This document shows, piece by piece, positions 33,169-45,228 of a DNA stretch of 64,000 nt; position 1 is the first letter of the stretch, and the number at the start of each line of letters is the position of its first letter. The notes under the pieces are model-generated. The model ran no database searches. It saw only the letters and a list, made by a program, of their open reading frames with translations, and was not told the origin of the DNA. Source of the stretch: Corella eumyota. Taxonomy: Eukaryota; Chordata; Ascidiacea; Phlebobranchia; Corellidae. The stretch covers positions 21,204,001-21,268,000 of the forward strand of contig OY720098.1 in assembly GCA_963082875.1 (NCBI GenBank). The letters run 5' to 3'. A program made the translations under genes and the position numbers.

Positions 33169-36100
33169 TTATGGTGGCCCCACTCCGGTCACTTGGTGGT
33201 GTCCTTGCGCGTTTTGTTGGTGCACGGGGAACCGATGACGTAGAGGGTGATGATGGTGATATCGTGACGTCATCATATGGGGTTTATGCATGCGGGGGTG
33301 GTGAGGGGGGTAATACCCGCCGGAATAACCGGGGTAATTGGGCGGGAAATAGACCCCGCCAAACCCTGGGTGAAAGTAGGGAAAAGGGGGGCAACGATCC
33401 GGGGTCAATGACCCTGCCATGCTGAACAAAGCTTCGGGTTCGCATACGAACTTGTAAACGTACCTCTCGCCTGCCACCTGACGGATACAAAAATGTCGAT
33501 TAAATTCGGTTAAAACTAAATTAGAAAAATGGATTTTACAATATTTTAATAATTCTTAGAGATGCGCTTTCTTATTATGACGTCACAAACCTTCTGCATG
33601 ATTCCCTTCTCGTAATAATATCTGAGAGATCGACTTAATTTGTCGTAATTCATCGCCGGTCTGTTCTTCTGAACTCCCCATCTTCGCGCGACCTGAATAA
33701 ATTGAGAATATCGTTAAAAGATGACGTCACGTTTCCATAAAAACGAGTTTTAATTTTCTTACAAACACTACGACGCATTTTAAATAGCTTATATCGATGA
33801 CGTCAAAACCAACCGACAAATTTATGACGTCAAACTCTTTTTTTATTTTTGTGACGTCAAAAATGATCGATGACGTCAAACCTTAACAAATTAATGACGT
33901 TATATTTTTTCCATATATTTTGTGACGTCACATAGTTTTGCTGATGTCACATAGTTTTGCTGACGTCACACTTTACGAACAAATTAATGACATCATGCAC
34001 TTGTATTGACGTCACATCGTTTTTAATGACGTCACTCACCTCTTCGGGCTCGACTAGTTTAAACTCGAGTCCTCTTCCGGTCCAAGCGATGACTTGTTGA
34101 TTGTTGACCGGATCCTCCAGCAAGGAAACCAGGAACTGCCACAACTGGAGGCTCCCGCGTCGTCCGTATGAACCACTAGGTTCCCTGGGGATCAAAATAG
34201 TGGGTTAGATTGGTGCATGCAATATATAAATATTGGGGTAATATAGATAAAACATAAAAATATGTGGTAATAATGAGAATATTGGGGTAGGGGTGGGTAA
34301 ATATGGGTTTAATATAAAAATAGTGGGGTTAAATTGGGTAAATTTGATTGGGTAGATATGGAAAATGGTTGCGTTAGATTGGTGGATCCGCTAAATAAAT
34401 CTTGGGTTAGTGTTGGGGTAATACAAAAATATTGGGGTAAGCTTGGAAACCCCAGTGCCTGAAAACACCAGTTTATCTACAATGAAACAATTAATATTAA
34501 CCCCAGCTTACCCCAGCCCTATTTTTGATAAATTCTCTTAAAATTTCCTAATAAAATGTTGACCTAAATTCGATTAAATGTTGTTTTTGGAAAAAATGTT
34601 TTTTTTTCGGTAAAATGGTCGCGTTCTAGCATATAGCTCAAAAATGAGTAAATGGAAAATAAAAGAAAGAAAAATAAAGGAACGGAAAATGAAGAAAACA
34701 AAAAATGAAGGAACAGAAAGTGAATTAGAAATTCTGGTTCCTTTATTTTTGTCCTTCATTTTCCCTTCCCTTAAATTCCGCGTCTCCGTATTACAGAGCT
34801 TTAATTTACCGTAATTCTGTCGGAATCTGCAAAATTTCTCTCTGTTGTTGTTCCGCATCCTCGAAGCTTTCAACTTGTTGTTTCACACGCCCGGGTTCGA
34901 ACCCAACTACCGAAGGTTTCCTATCGACCTGATTGTTGAACCCATAATAGGGCGTGACGTCATCGGGTTCGCGAGGCTCGCTCTTGATTCGAACTTGAGT
35001 CGCGTCGTTCGGTAACATGTTAGGAAGCTCCTGTGACGTCATAAATGGGTTAAAATCACAGCGAATAATAGTTAAATGTCACAAGTTACTGTTATTATTA
35101 CGTCACAAATTCTAAATTTGTCGTCACAATTAAATAAAGAACGAACCTGCTTGATCGCATGGTGGCGCTGCGGAGACTTTGCCGGGGCCGAATTTTTTCG
35201 ACACAAATTTTTGTCCTGCGCACAAAATCTACTGCGCACGTTCCGATCCAACGACGCTGTACGTACTAGTTGTGACGTCATAGACTGTCGGTCAAGGTTG
35301 TAATCGACGAACGTTTCCGATCTTGGTCGATTTCTGTTGAAAAAAGATTTATTACGTTACAATGCGATTGATACAATGAATGAATTGATTATGACGTCAC
35401 GGTAGAGGTTGTGACAATAGTTGTGGTGTAACAATCGGATAATAATAGTGATTGTAGGTTTAACAATGAGGGTGGAATATAATAGTGATTGTGACGTCAC
35501 AAAGTAATTGTTGACATAAAGTCGGAAACGATCGGAAATAGTTCACAAAATTTATTTTATTTTTATATTTTTTTTAAATTTTAACATTAATTAATTTAAA
35601 TAGTACTTGCGATTTTTTTTATTTTTAGAAAATTTTTAGAATTTGATTTGATTTTTTTATTTTCTTCTTTTAATTATTTAAAATAATTTAAATTATTTTT
35701 TAAATAAAAATTTAAATTTCATTTTAAAGTCAAATACATCGGGCACGAAAAATACGAAATTGTTACCGTCAACAAACCACCATTATGACGTCACACTTGA
35801 GTTAAGAATGACAATGCTTAAGATTAAAAACTTCCGAAATGTTTTAGAAAACTGTCGGGTCGGAACGAAAGTTGGTCAACCGTTTAAAGTGATTGTTACG
35901 TAAGCATAGGCGCATTGTTAAAGGGTTAAAATTGTTGAAAACATTATTTTTTTAAATTTTCTAAATGTCAGATTTATTTATGTCTGTAAATCGCGCCATA
36001 TTTGACCTCGATTGTTTAAACAAACGAAGGTTATTACGTCACATTGCTCATAAATCTTAAATTAATTTTATATTATCGATTTACCTTATATCATGCTGGC

Positions 36101-39100
36101 TCGTTGGTTGTGACGTCATAGCACAGGATCTGTTACGTCGAAATGCGACTTCTGTTAAAAAATAAAATTTTTAAAATATTTAATTGATCATTCAACTTAA
36201 AAACAAAATAAATTTTTGCAACAATTTCTTAAACTCGTAAATATGACGTCACAATCTCCCATCTTTGAAGTCATAGTTGAAGAATATATTGTCGTAAAAA
36301 ATTTAAAAACAATAAAAATGGAAACAAGTCTTTATTATTCAAACACAAACTTATTTTATGACGTAATAATAACTAGTTTATGACGTAATAATAATTTGTT
36401 TGTTTTTGAACAATTTGTTTCAATATTTGTCGTGGATTTGTTTAAAAATCACAATTTCTCTTTGTTTTTTACTAAAATTGACCAGCGAATAATTTAAATT
36501 AAATGCCCACCTATGTATGGTTAAGGTAGACGCCTGTGTTTGTTTGTTTTTACAAAGTTGATTAGGCAAACACTCGAACATTTTAACCAGAACAACTTTT
36601 GTATTGGGTTGAAGAATAGAAATTTATCCACATTTTTTATTCGAAAATTGAAATAAAATTTTTGTATAATTTCCTGGGGATTGCGTTATATTCGTGAAAA
36701 TTTTTTAATAACAATATGTCAAAAAAATATTGTTTTTTTTTGGTTAACACATTTTTGGTTTAATTATTCGACAACTAAATTTTAAAATGGTAAAAATGGT
36801 AATTTTAACTTGGATTTGTGTAAAACTAATTTGCCAAAAAATAAATCCTTTAGAGTTTTATTTAGGAATCAATATCTTAAAAACATAAAATTAATTACGA
36901 TTTTTTATTTATTGGGGTCAGAATTTTTAAGTTTTCAATCTTGTGACGTCAAAAACATGAAAAAATTTAACTATGACGTCACTTTATAAATTCAAACTAA
37001 CCTGATGTTGCTTTCCTTAAGGGCGCGGGTTGTCGAAACTCAAAATCATTTGTGGCCACTTGGGGCGGTATTTGCTCCGTTGCTAGGTTACCGCTTGCCT
37101 GGTTACAGGGAACCTGATTTCCCACTAGGTGAGCTGTTGCTATGGAAGCGTTCCCATGGACACCGGTTGTTAGGCGGACGTTGTCAGGCACATGGTTACT
37201 GGTTGCTAGGTTGGCATCTTCGTGGTTGCTTACCACGTGGTTACAGGTTGCTAGGTTACCAGGATTATGGGGTGGGTAGGGGTAAGGGTTATAATAGGGG
37301 GTGACTAACTCGTCGGGACAACTCGACATCCTCGCCCGGTTGTCGTAACACGCGGTGTCGCTGTACGGCGCTGTTAACACCGAGTCACTGGCGTGACGTA
37401 GGTTGTTGCTAGGGTAACTGTGAGTGGGGTAATGTGAAAGAGGGGGTGGTTCGTTTTGGGGGTGATAGTTAGGGGGGTACTGGGGCGGGTACATCTCGGG
37501 TCTGTAGTTTGCGTTTTCGTAATTGTCTATTGCGCACTGCGCGCGGTTCGGGTGCGTGACGTCATTATTGTACGCCGCGTATACGTCATCGTTAAAAAAC
37601 ACGTTCTTTGTTTGATTGACAGCTGGGTTGGTGACGTAGGGAACCTCGTTGCTGAACTTTCGAACTTGTTGTTGGTTGGATTCAAACTCGCAGGATGGGT
37701 TCGGTAAATTTTTATCCCAACTTAATCGGTTTAGGCTCGAAGTCGACTGTTTGGCGGGTATCTCGACCGGCACTGTTGCTTTCCACTGCGCATGCGCATC
37801 AGGCACGCCAAAGCAAGCCGCCTCCACTCCGAAATCTGTTCCCAGATCCTCCAACGCGTCCAACTCCGGAGTTTCAAGATTCCTGTCATCATCATTGGTG
37901 AATCCAGACGCGTTTCTGCTCCTCCCACTAATTCCTCCAACTCCTCCTGAAGAGGAAGGTGGAGAGGAGAACTCCGGGAACACGTTGTCGTTGGCAACAA
38001 CTGATGATGACGTCAGGGCGGCGGATGAATATTCAGGAACCTTGGATTCGCGACTGGAATTATTTTCAAGCGAAACAACTGAAATTGAAAATAAAATTGA
38101 AGAAAGTTTGGCCTTTAATAAAACTTTAATTTTATAAATTTTTTTTGTAAAAGATTTTTCTGGTTAAAATAAATGTTATTGCAAAGAATTTAACCTAAAA
38201 ACCCGTTGCGATTTTCAATTAATTTTGGGGATAAACTGTTTAATAAATAAAATAATCACTCCAAAACATACTGCATAAAAGTTAACTTAAAAAATGACCA
38301 CACATACTGAATAAAAGTTATTTTTTGTGTAAATGCAGATTTTAGTTTGTTTATTTTAGGAGCTTTGTGGTCGATAATGTTAACAAAAAACTTGTTTCAA
38401 AACAAAATTAAAGCTAAAAATAGACGTGGGCTTAAGAATGACAATGATTTATAGTCAGCCAGATGTGAGTTGTATTTTTAGCTTCATTTTGAGCTGATTA
38501 CAGGTTGGTTTAGCATGTTATTTAGACTACACATCATGTAAAGTACAAGATGAATATTAAACAAAGGCTGTATTGTATGATAAACATACTAAAAAAACGG
38601 AAATATTAATAAATTTTAGCCTTGAAATGTTAAGTACTACTTGGCAAAAATGCCACGCTGAATTTTTAAGTTGTAATTGCAAGTTTAAGCATTTAAAAGT
38701 TGTAATTAATTGAGTTGTTCAATTTTTGGTGCCAAGTACGACTGGTTTTCACAAATATGTCGCTCAAGTTAATTAATGACATTAACGGCACGCGGTTTTC
38801 TGCGTGCAATGCGTCACGCGCATGTAAGTTTGGCGTGTAATCCTATTTTTTCCGTTTTTTTATCGGATTAAAAGATTAAAATCGGAATTAGAACTCGATT
38901 GATTGAACGTTTGTGTTAAAGTTACGTTTGACGTTCATTTTTAGTCTTAAATTTAAGGTAAACTTAATCTAAATTACTTATGTTTAATATATATATTTTA
39001 ATCAATTTTCAAGATTTAGTACATTTATTGGTGTTTAAAAATACAAATTTATGTATTAAATACAGTATTAATAACAAGAAATAGGTTTAAAAATCGTATT

Positions 39101-41599
39101 TTTGTTTCCTCTTTTTTAAAGTTACTCATTTTTATTAGTGACGCACTTGTTTACATTTTGGTAAGCATCAGCAAGTTTAAACATTCAAAAGTGCTGAAAT
39201 AATGCTAAAATGGTAAGTGTTGAGTAAATATTGTATTTCCGAATTGGTAAAAATTGTGTGTATTTAACAGATAGCTTTTAACCAGTTAAAAATTTACTTT
39301 AAAAACGAAAGAGAAAAACGAGAGAATGAAAGAGAGAGGTCTGTCAATAAAAGAGAGGGAGCCTCTCTCCTTTTTGTTTTCTCTCTCGCTTTGGTTTATT
39401 TCGTTCAGAACAAAAAAGTCATTCACAAAATTCGAGTTCTGCGGTTGTGCGCGTGCGTGTCGCATGTATTCATGCGCCGCATTTTGCGCGGAGTGATTTA
39501 TTATTGCACGATCTGTGTGATATTTTTAAATGACATTTAAAAATCTGAAAATGTTAAATTAATGTTAAATACAATGTTTTATTTTCAACATTATTTAAAT
39601 ATAAATTACAAATATAATTGTTTTTTATTAATTTAAATTATGTAAACAGTTTAAACATAAAGTTATATGATTTAAAAAAGGTTTATTTATCACTCTTTTC
39701 AAAAATAAGTATAAAAATATAAAAAGGCGTAAATTTATTTTGGAAATTCTGTTATTTCTTATTTGTAAAAGGAATTATTTATGTTTTAAATAAAAAAAAT
39801 AACAAAGTTTAAATAGCTGAAATAACAATTTTAAAAAATTCTTTAAAATTTTTCTCAAATATTGATCGTATTTTAAACGAAAGTTTCGGAAATATTAACT
39901 TCACGCTAACTTTATTTTCACACCTATTCGATACAAATCCAGTGGAAAAGACACGAACATTAGTGAAAATAAGCGACCGTGACGGTTTTAAGTTCTGTTG
40001 AACCGGAAATTTTGAGTTAAATTTCGACAAAAAGCCGAAAATAATTGGAGCTAAAAGCGAGCAATTTTACATCGTTTTTCACACTTTTTTAAACTTAAAT
40101 AAAACGCTAAAAATATTGATTTTTATGCTTTTTACAAGTTTTGTATATTTTTGCTTTATGATATAATATACTACTGAAAAAATAATATTTAAAATTTTTT
40201 TTAAGTGAAAAATCGGAGCTAATAATATATACAAATTATTTTTACAATTTTTTTTTCTATAGGAGCTTATAATACACTGCTTAAATTAAAAATTTAAAAT
40301 ATTTTTATTAAGAATTTAAAACATATTTACTATATAGAATATTTAGAATAATTTCTTATTTTTGGGCAATTATTTTTATGTTTTTTTTTATTTTTAGGCC
40401 CTGTATTACAAATTAAATAAATTTACAGACTAAAATTTTAAAGTTGTTTTTTAACAAGTGACTAAAGGGAAATTATCAGTAATTTAAAACTTGTAAATTT
40501 AGGTTTTTTGTTTTATTTTTATGAGTAAGAAAATTATAAAAATTTAAACTTTGATAAATTTCTATCTATTCGCCTTAGGCGTCAACAATGGTTTGATAAT
40601 GACGTCATAAAACTGATTCTTTTTATAAATATACAAGATTTTATTTTTACTTTAAATTTTAATTTTTTTTAAATTTTTTGATTTCGTTGAACCCGAAATA
40701 TATTATGTTTTGAGTCTAACAATAACGGATGTCTCTCGCGACAATTACGACCTAACAGTGACATTGTGACGTCATATTCGTACGAGAATTTAAAGCATTT
40801 CCTTTTTACCAAATAACTGCCAAAATTAACGAGAATTCGAATTTGTAAAAAATAAAATCTTATTTTGTATTACTCTTATTTTGTATTACTGGCGAAGTTC
40901 CGCGAAACAAATATTAAAGCGGATAAATATTAAAAAACTTACGATTTTTGACCTCGGGCACAAATTGGTCACCATCCCTGTCTCCATCTAAAAATATTTT
41001 TGTTACAATTATTGCTCAAAAAAAATTTCGAAAAATTTAAATAAATTTGTTATTTTAAACAAAAATAAAAGTTGTTATTATTCGTTGACTATTTGTTTAA
41101 ATTAATTAAATCTTAATTAGTAACTTTTAATTTATGTTTACCTTCGCCGAACCAAGTTTCTTGTAAAATATTAAACTCTGTCAGCAACAAATCTAAAAAA
41201 ATTAAATTTATTTAAAACGAAACTTAAAGTTAAAAAGAAATAAATTTATTTTATTAAAATTTTATAAATTTAAGCAACTTAATTAATTTAAAAAATTAAT
41301 ATAAAATTTAGAAAAAAAAACACATTTTTTTTATGGTTTATGTGCAATACTATTATTACGTAACAAAAAACAGCAATACTTCGACTGTGACGTAGCGTCG
41401 GGGAAAATGTCTAGAATATGACATCATAAAACTTTGGTGCAAAATGTTTTTAGGTAAAATTTTTAAAATTAAAATTAAGTTTTAACTTACCGTCGTCAAA
41501 AGTTAAATCGTCCGATTGTTTTCGATTGTTATTTGGTAAATTGCCATTGTTTCCATTGTTATTTCCATTGTTTCCATTGTTTGGGGGATTGTTGGTCAT
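33169..41599 (-). CDS. PEA3-subfamily ETS transcription factor (ETV1/4/5 type)
   Basis: Ten coding exons on the minus strand: 41491-41599, 41142-41192, 40943-40987, 37002-38078, 36085-36151, 35147-35333, 34810-35030, 34040-34184, 33591-33692, 33169-33477; phases agree, 770 residues. The ETS domain (about 594-680; [71 protein letters not shown]) binds GGAA sites and is closest to ETV1/4/5. The N-terminal acidic transactivation motif survives ([22 protein letters not shown]). RIKSEPRE is a likely sumoylation site. Human members are about 480-510 residues; the excess is mainly the 359-codon exon 4, rich in Asn, Pro and Tyr. The loop after LLEDP is one residue longer than in vertebrates. An acceptor at 41612 indicates an upstream non-coding exon. 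FGF/ERK signalling controls this family; that is family knowledge. Confidence 0.95.
34630..34795. repeat. GGAAAATGAAGGAAC fold-back repeat in ETV intron 7
   Basis: Purine-rich runs (AATAAAGGAACGGAAAATGA) are followed by their complement (TTCCTTTATTTTTGTCCTTC) and CTTAAATTCCGCGTCTCC, the same order as the hairpin inside the MITE at 61035-61865. It looks like a relative or fragment of that element; no TIR was found here. Confidence 0.6.
39303..39406. repeat. GAGA/CTCT imperfect hairpin in ETV intron 3
   Basis: A purine arm (ACGAAAGAGAAAAACGAGAG, AAAGAGAGAGG) and a pyrimidine arm (CCTCTCTCCTTTTTG, CTCTCTCGCTTTGG, TTTCGTT) are inverted around a short loop. It is followed by an unusually CpG-rich patch, 39430-39490. 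Confidence 0.65.
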
Positions 41600-44500
41600 T
41601 GTAGGTAGGCTCTGAGAAAAAAAAATTGTAAAATTTAAAAAAAAAATGTTTTTTAAATTTTTTTTTTTCTGCTGGTTTTTAAATTAATTGTTTGTATTTG
41701 TTAGGTAGCAATGGATTTTAGAAAATATCAAAGAAATAAAAACAAAAAAAAAAGATTTAAATTTTAATTGCCAACAATTAAACAACAAAAAATGTTTTTA
41801 CGACACCGCTAACACGTTGTTTAGGAAGTTTCAATTATGACGTCATAATTACCTGTATTGACGTAAAAAACGGAACTTCTTGGTCAAACATCGTTTACTC
41901 CAATGCTCATGACGTCATTAATTACGTCACAGTTAATTTTATTCACCTTTTATTACGTCATTAAATAAGTTTTACTAATTTTTTATTTCCTGGAATAAAA
42001 AGATTAAAATTGAAAGTTGTGACGTCATAATTAGTCACGTGTTTGAAACAATGATCGGTTTTGATTGATGTGTTTCGTGATTTTTGTCTGAATTTTTTGG
42101 CAAAAAGTTTTTGATTGACAGTTTACAATTTTAACTTCATTAATCGGCAATTTTTTAAACAAACTTTTTCAACTTATTCTGTTTTTGTTATTTTCGACAT
42201 AAGGAATTTTTGATATTTTTATTTCTACCTTTTCTTACGTTTTTAAAATAAAATTTTACTAATAAAGAATTTGTAATAAAAATAAATTTGGTTAAAATTA
42301 ATTGTTAAATGGTTTGTTGGTTCTAGAATATTAAGATTTAAAAAACAGAGTTTTTAAGATTTGTTTAAAAAGTTGCAGAAATCTTGCAGCTGCGTTGATG
42401 TCTCCAGAGAGAAATTTGATTAATTGTTTCCGCTCCTAAAATAAACTTAGTGACATTTTATTTAAAATGACATTTCGTGGTCTTTTACACTTAATTCAAT
42501 CATTTAAGGAATCTTTTGTTTTACTTTCTTTTATTTTTTTTTTTGTAAATTTTTTTTTGTTTTTTAAAATTTGAGTTTTAACAACTTATATCTGTTTTAA
42601 AAAGTTACTTTTGATAATTAAAAAATTAAAATTCTTCTCCGCTAATTATTTATTTAATCAATATAATTTCGTTATTGGCCAAATTTTGGGTAAAATAAAT
42701 TCGAAAATTTGTTTAAAATTTTTGTAATAATGACATTGCATTTAGTTCATCTGAGTTCATCACGTGACATTAACACCTGATTTAAATAATTATAATCAAT
42801 ATTTGTGACGTCACAACTTTCATTTAAGTGTCAGAATGGTATTTAAAATTGAGTGATGTTAAAAAATTCAACATTTTTACTAAAAGTTAAAAAATAAAAA
42901 TAAAATCGTTTTAAAATAGTAAATATTATGTGTTAATTACTTTATTATAGTAATTACTTAATTAACAATATATTAACTTTATCTTTTTAAATATTTTTAG
43001 CGTTTTATTTACATTAACTTTATTAAAATTTATATTATTATCAAAATAATTAAATTCACAATTTAATTTTAATTCAAATTTAAAAAAGAAAAGGTATTTC
43101 TTTCTCGTGTTAAAAACTGAGAACTCAAATTAGGTCGATTTCTGTTTACTCGCGACTTTTAAACAGTGTTTGCGCAAATAACCCTTTCAATACCAACCCA
43201 TCCCAATTCCGTGCATCATGTACGATAAAATGTACGCCGATATTGAAAGGGTTATATTGTTCGAGGAGTATATTGTAACGACTTAAAGTAGACCAACTCG
43301 GTTTAGATTTCTTATTTTTATGTTTTTACGTTAAAATGTGTCACAAATCTAGTAAAAAATAGAACAATTTTAATTTAAATTTGTTTAAAATGCACAAAAA
43401 TTATTTAATTAATTAATTTTTTTCTTTTAACTAACTAAGAATTGTAATTGTTAATTTTATTAAGTTTAAATTAGTAATTTTTTACTTATTTTGACAAGTT
43501 ATTAAAACTAAAATACTTGCAATAACAATGGGATGTTACCAATTATTCAAACCTTATATTATGACGTCACAATCCGTTATATTATTTGCTTGATTCACTA
43601 GTTCAATTATGAACAACAATAAGCTTTGTTTTATAACGTTTTTAACAATTAAATGCAACAACTAAATTGCAATAGCACTACAGCATAATATACTTCATTT
43701 AATTTTAGTTTTCAGACTCGTTAACTTGCTTTAAAATATTCTATCTTACTAGACTGCCTGAATTTCGACTCTTAACCGTTTTTTTCTACCATTTAAAACG
43801 CCTTGGTGGTGCTAAACATTAAAAAAAATCAATTTTTAAACGATTTTAATTAAAAACTGCAAGTTGGGACTGAATTATTCTGAGTTTATTTGTAGAAAGA
43901 CTTTAAAGTAAAGACGCCAACATACCGTAGCTGTCGGCAATATCTAGTTTTTATGAATAAGAGACATTCGTACAAACCCCTTTTTCTCTTCATGTGACGT
44001 CACAGAGCTATTATTCTCTCGTTTTCTCCCCTTGTTTCTTTATTTTTTCCATTCATAAAAATCTTAGCTTTATGTCTACGATAATATCAGAATATTTCGA
44101 CAGAATTTATCGATTTTGCTTTTACCAGTTTTGCTTTAAAATTAAATCAATTTTTTAAAATGATTTAAATTTTGATATATAATAAAATATAAATGAATTT
44201 TAATGAATATACAAAAATGCATTTTAAATTTTTTTTGGGTTTGGTAACCATGCCATAATATACTTAAAATCTTTATGTAAACATTAATACTTTTGACATG
44301 TTTTAAATCATTAAATTAATTTTGTCATTTTTTTCCCGTCGCATTATTGTAATAATAATTGTATATCATATTTATTATTTACTTTTATCAATGCGCGAAA
44401 AACCAAAATAAAAAAAAAATTATATTTTAAATATTATTAAATTATAGATACACAAATATTATTAAATTATAGATACACAATCTTTGTTTAAAATGTTAAT

Positions 44501-44954
44501 TTTTATCTAATCTTGTTTAACTTAAAATGTAATATTTAGTAAATATATATTATATATTTAAATTTAGTAAAAAAAAGTAAATTTAGTAATTTCAAAGACA
44601 CTTTACATTAATTGTTATTTTTGTAGTGCACTAAAAAAGCAAAACTTAATTAATTTAAAAGTTGTCAATCTCATAAAAACTCGTAAAATTAAATTTATTT
44701 ATTTTGTAAATTCGAAAATTCGGATACGATTAAAACAACTTTGCCCTGAGGCGGAATTATTTAAGTTCGGATATTTCTGATGGTTTTGGTTGAAATATAA
44801 CAAGTTCTTTGTTGTAAATAAGAAAATAAACATCACATTTTTGTTGTTATTTGTTTATTTTGCTTTGAAGTTTTAAGCAATAAGCAATGCTGCAAAGATG
44901 TGAAACTTTTTTTGCATATTTTTTTTTAACTTAAAAAATAGTTCAAAATTTTTA
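41600..44954. other. Upstream region of the ETV gene
   Basis: Holds the likely 5' UTR acceptor (41612), TGACGTCA copies at about 41838, 41910, 42021, 42807, 43562 and 43995, an inverted repeat at 43178-43255 and a 25-bp direct repeat near 44430-44475. No coding gene recognised; it is the probable promoter and enhancer territory of ETV. Confidence 0.5.
43178..43255. repeat. 15-bp perfect inverted repeat with 48-base loop
   Basis: ATAACCCTTTCAATA (43178-43192) and its exact complement TATTGAAAGGGTTAT (43241-43255). The loop contains TGTACG twice. About 1.6 kb upstream of the ETV start codon. Confidence 0.85.
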
Positions 44955-45228
44955 TTGTATATATTTTTATTCTCGATGTGGGAAAGTCGAATGCGCGACT
45001 TAAACATAAAGTAACATTAGTTACTCCAACCCAGTCTCGAGTTGCCTTCAGCAGTTTGGAATATTATAGATTATAATTGCCCGATAATTATGCTGCTGAT
45101 TAAGTGCTGGCTCAGCAGGATAATGATTTCATAATGTTTATAGCGCCTTACTCGCTGCAGCATTCGAGCAGTGGGGATTGAACCCACGACCTCATGGTGG
45201 TGTAGCAAGTGTTCCTACCACTACACCA
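44955..45228 (-). mobile_element. SINE, near full length
   Basis: Tail complement ATATTTTTATTCTCGATGTG through body to CACTACACCAATATAATG; the last few bases of the head are lost. Confidence 0.9.

Noticed and set aside
33171-33425. Plus-strand frame opposite the last ETV exon
   Set aside because: Antisense shadow; the minus strand completes the ETS domain.
37005-38137. Plus-strand frames over ETV exon 4
   Set aside because: Antisense shadows of a long GC-richer coding exon whose minus-strand frame and splice phases fit ETV.
42300-42435. Minus-strand segment after a TTTTAG acceptor reading ERKQLIKFLSGDINAAARF
   Set aside because: No matching donor or partner exon, no recognised family; could be a 5' UTR exon of ETV but nothing supports coding.
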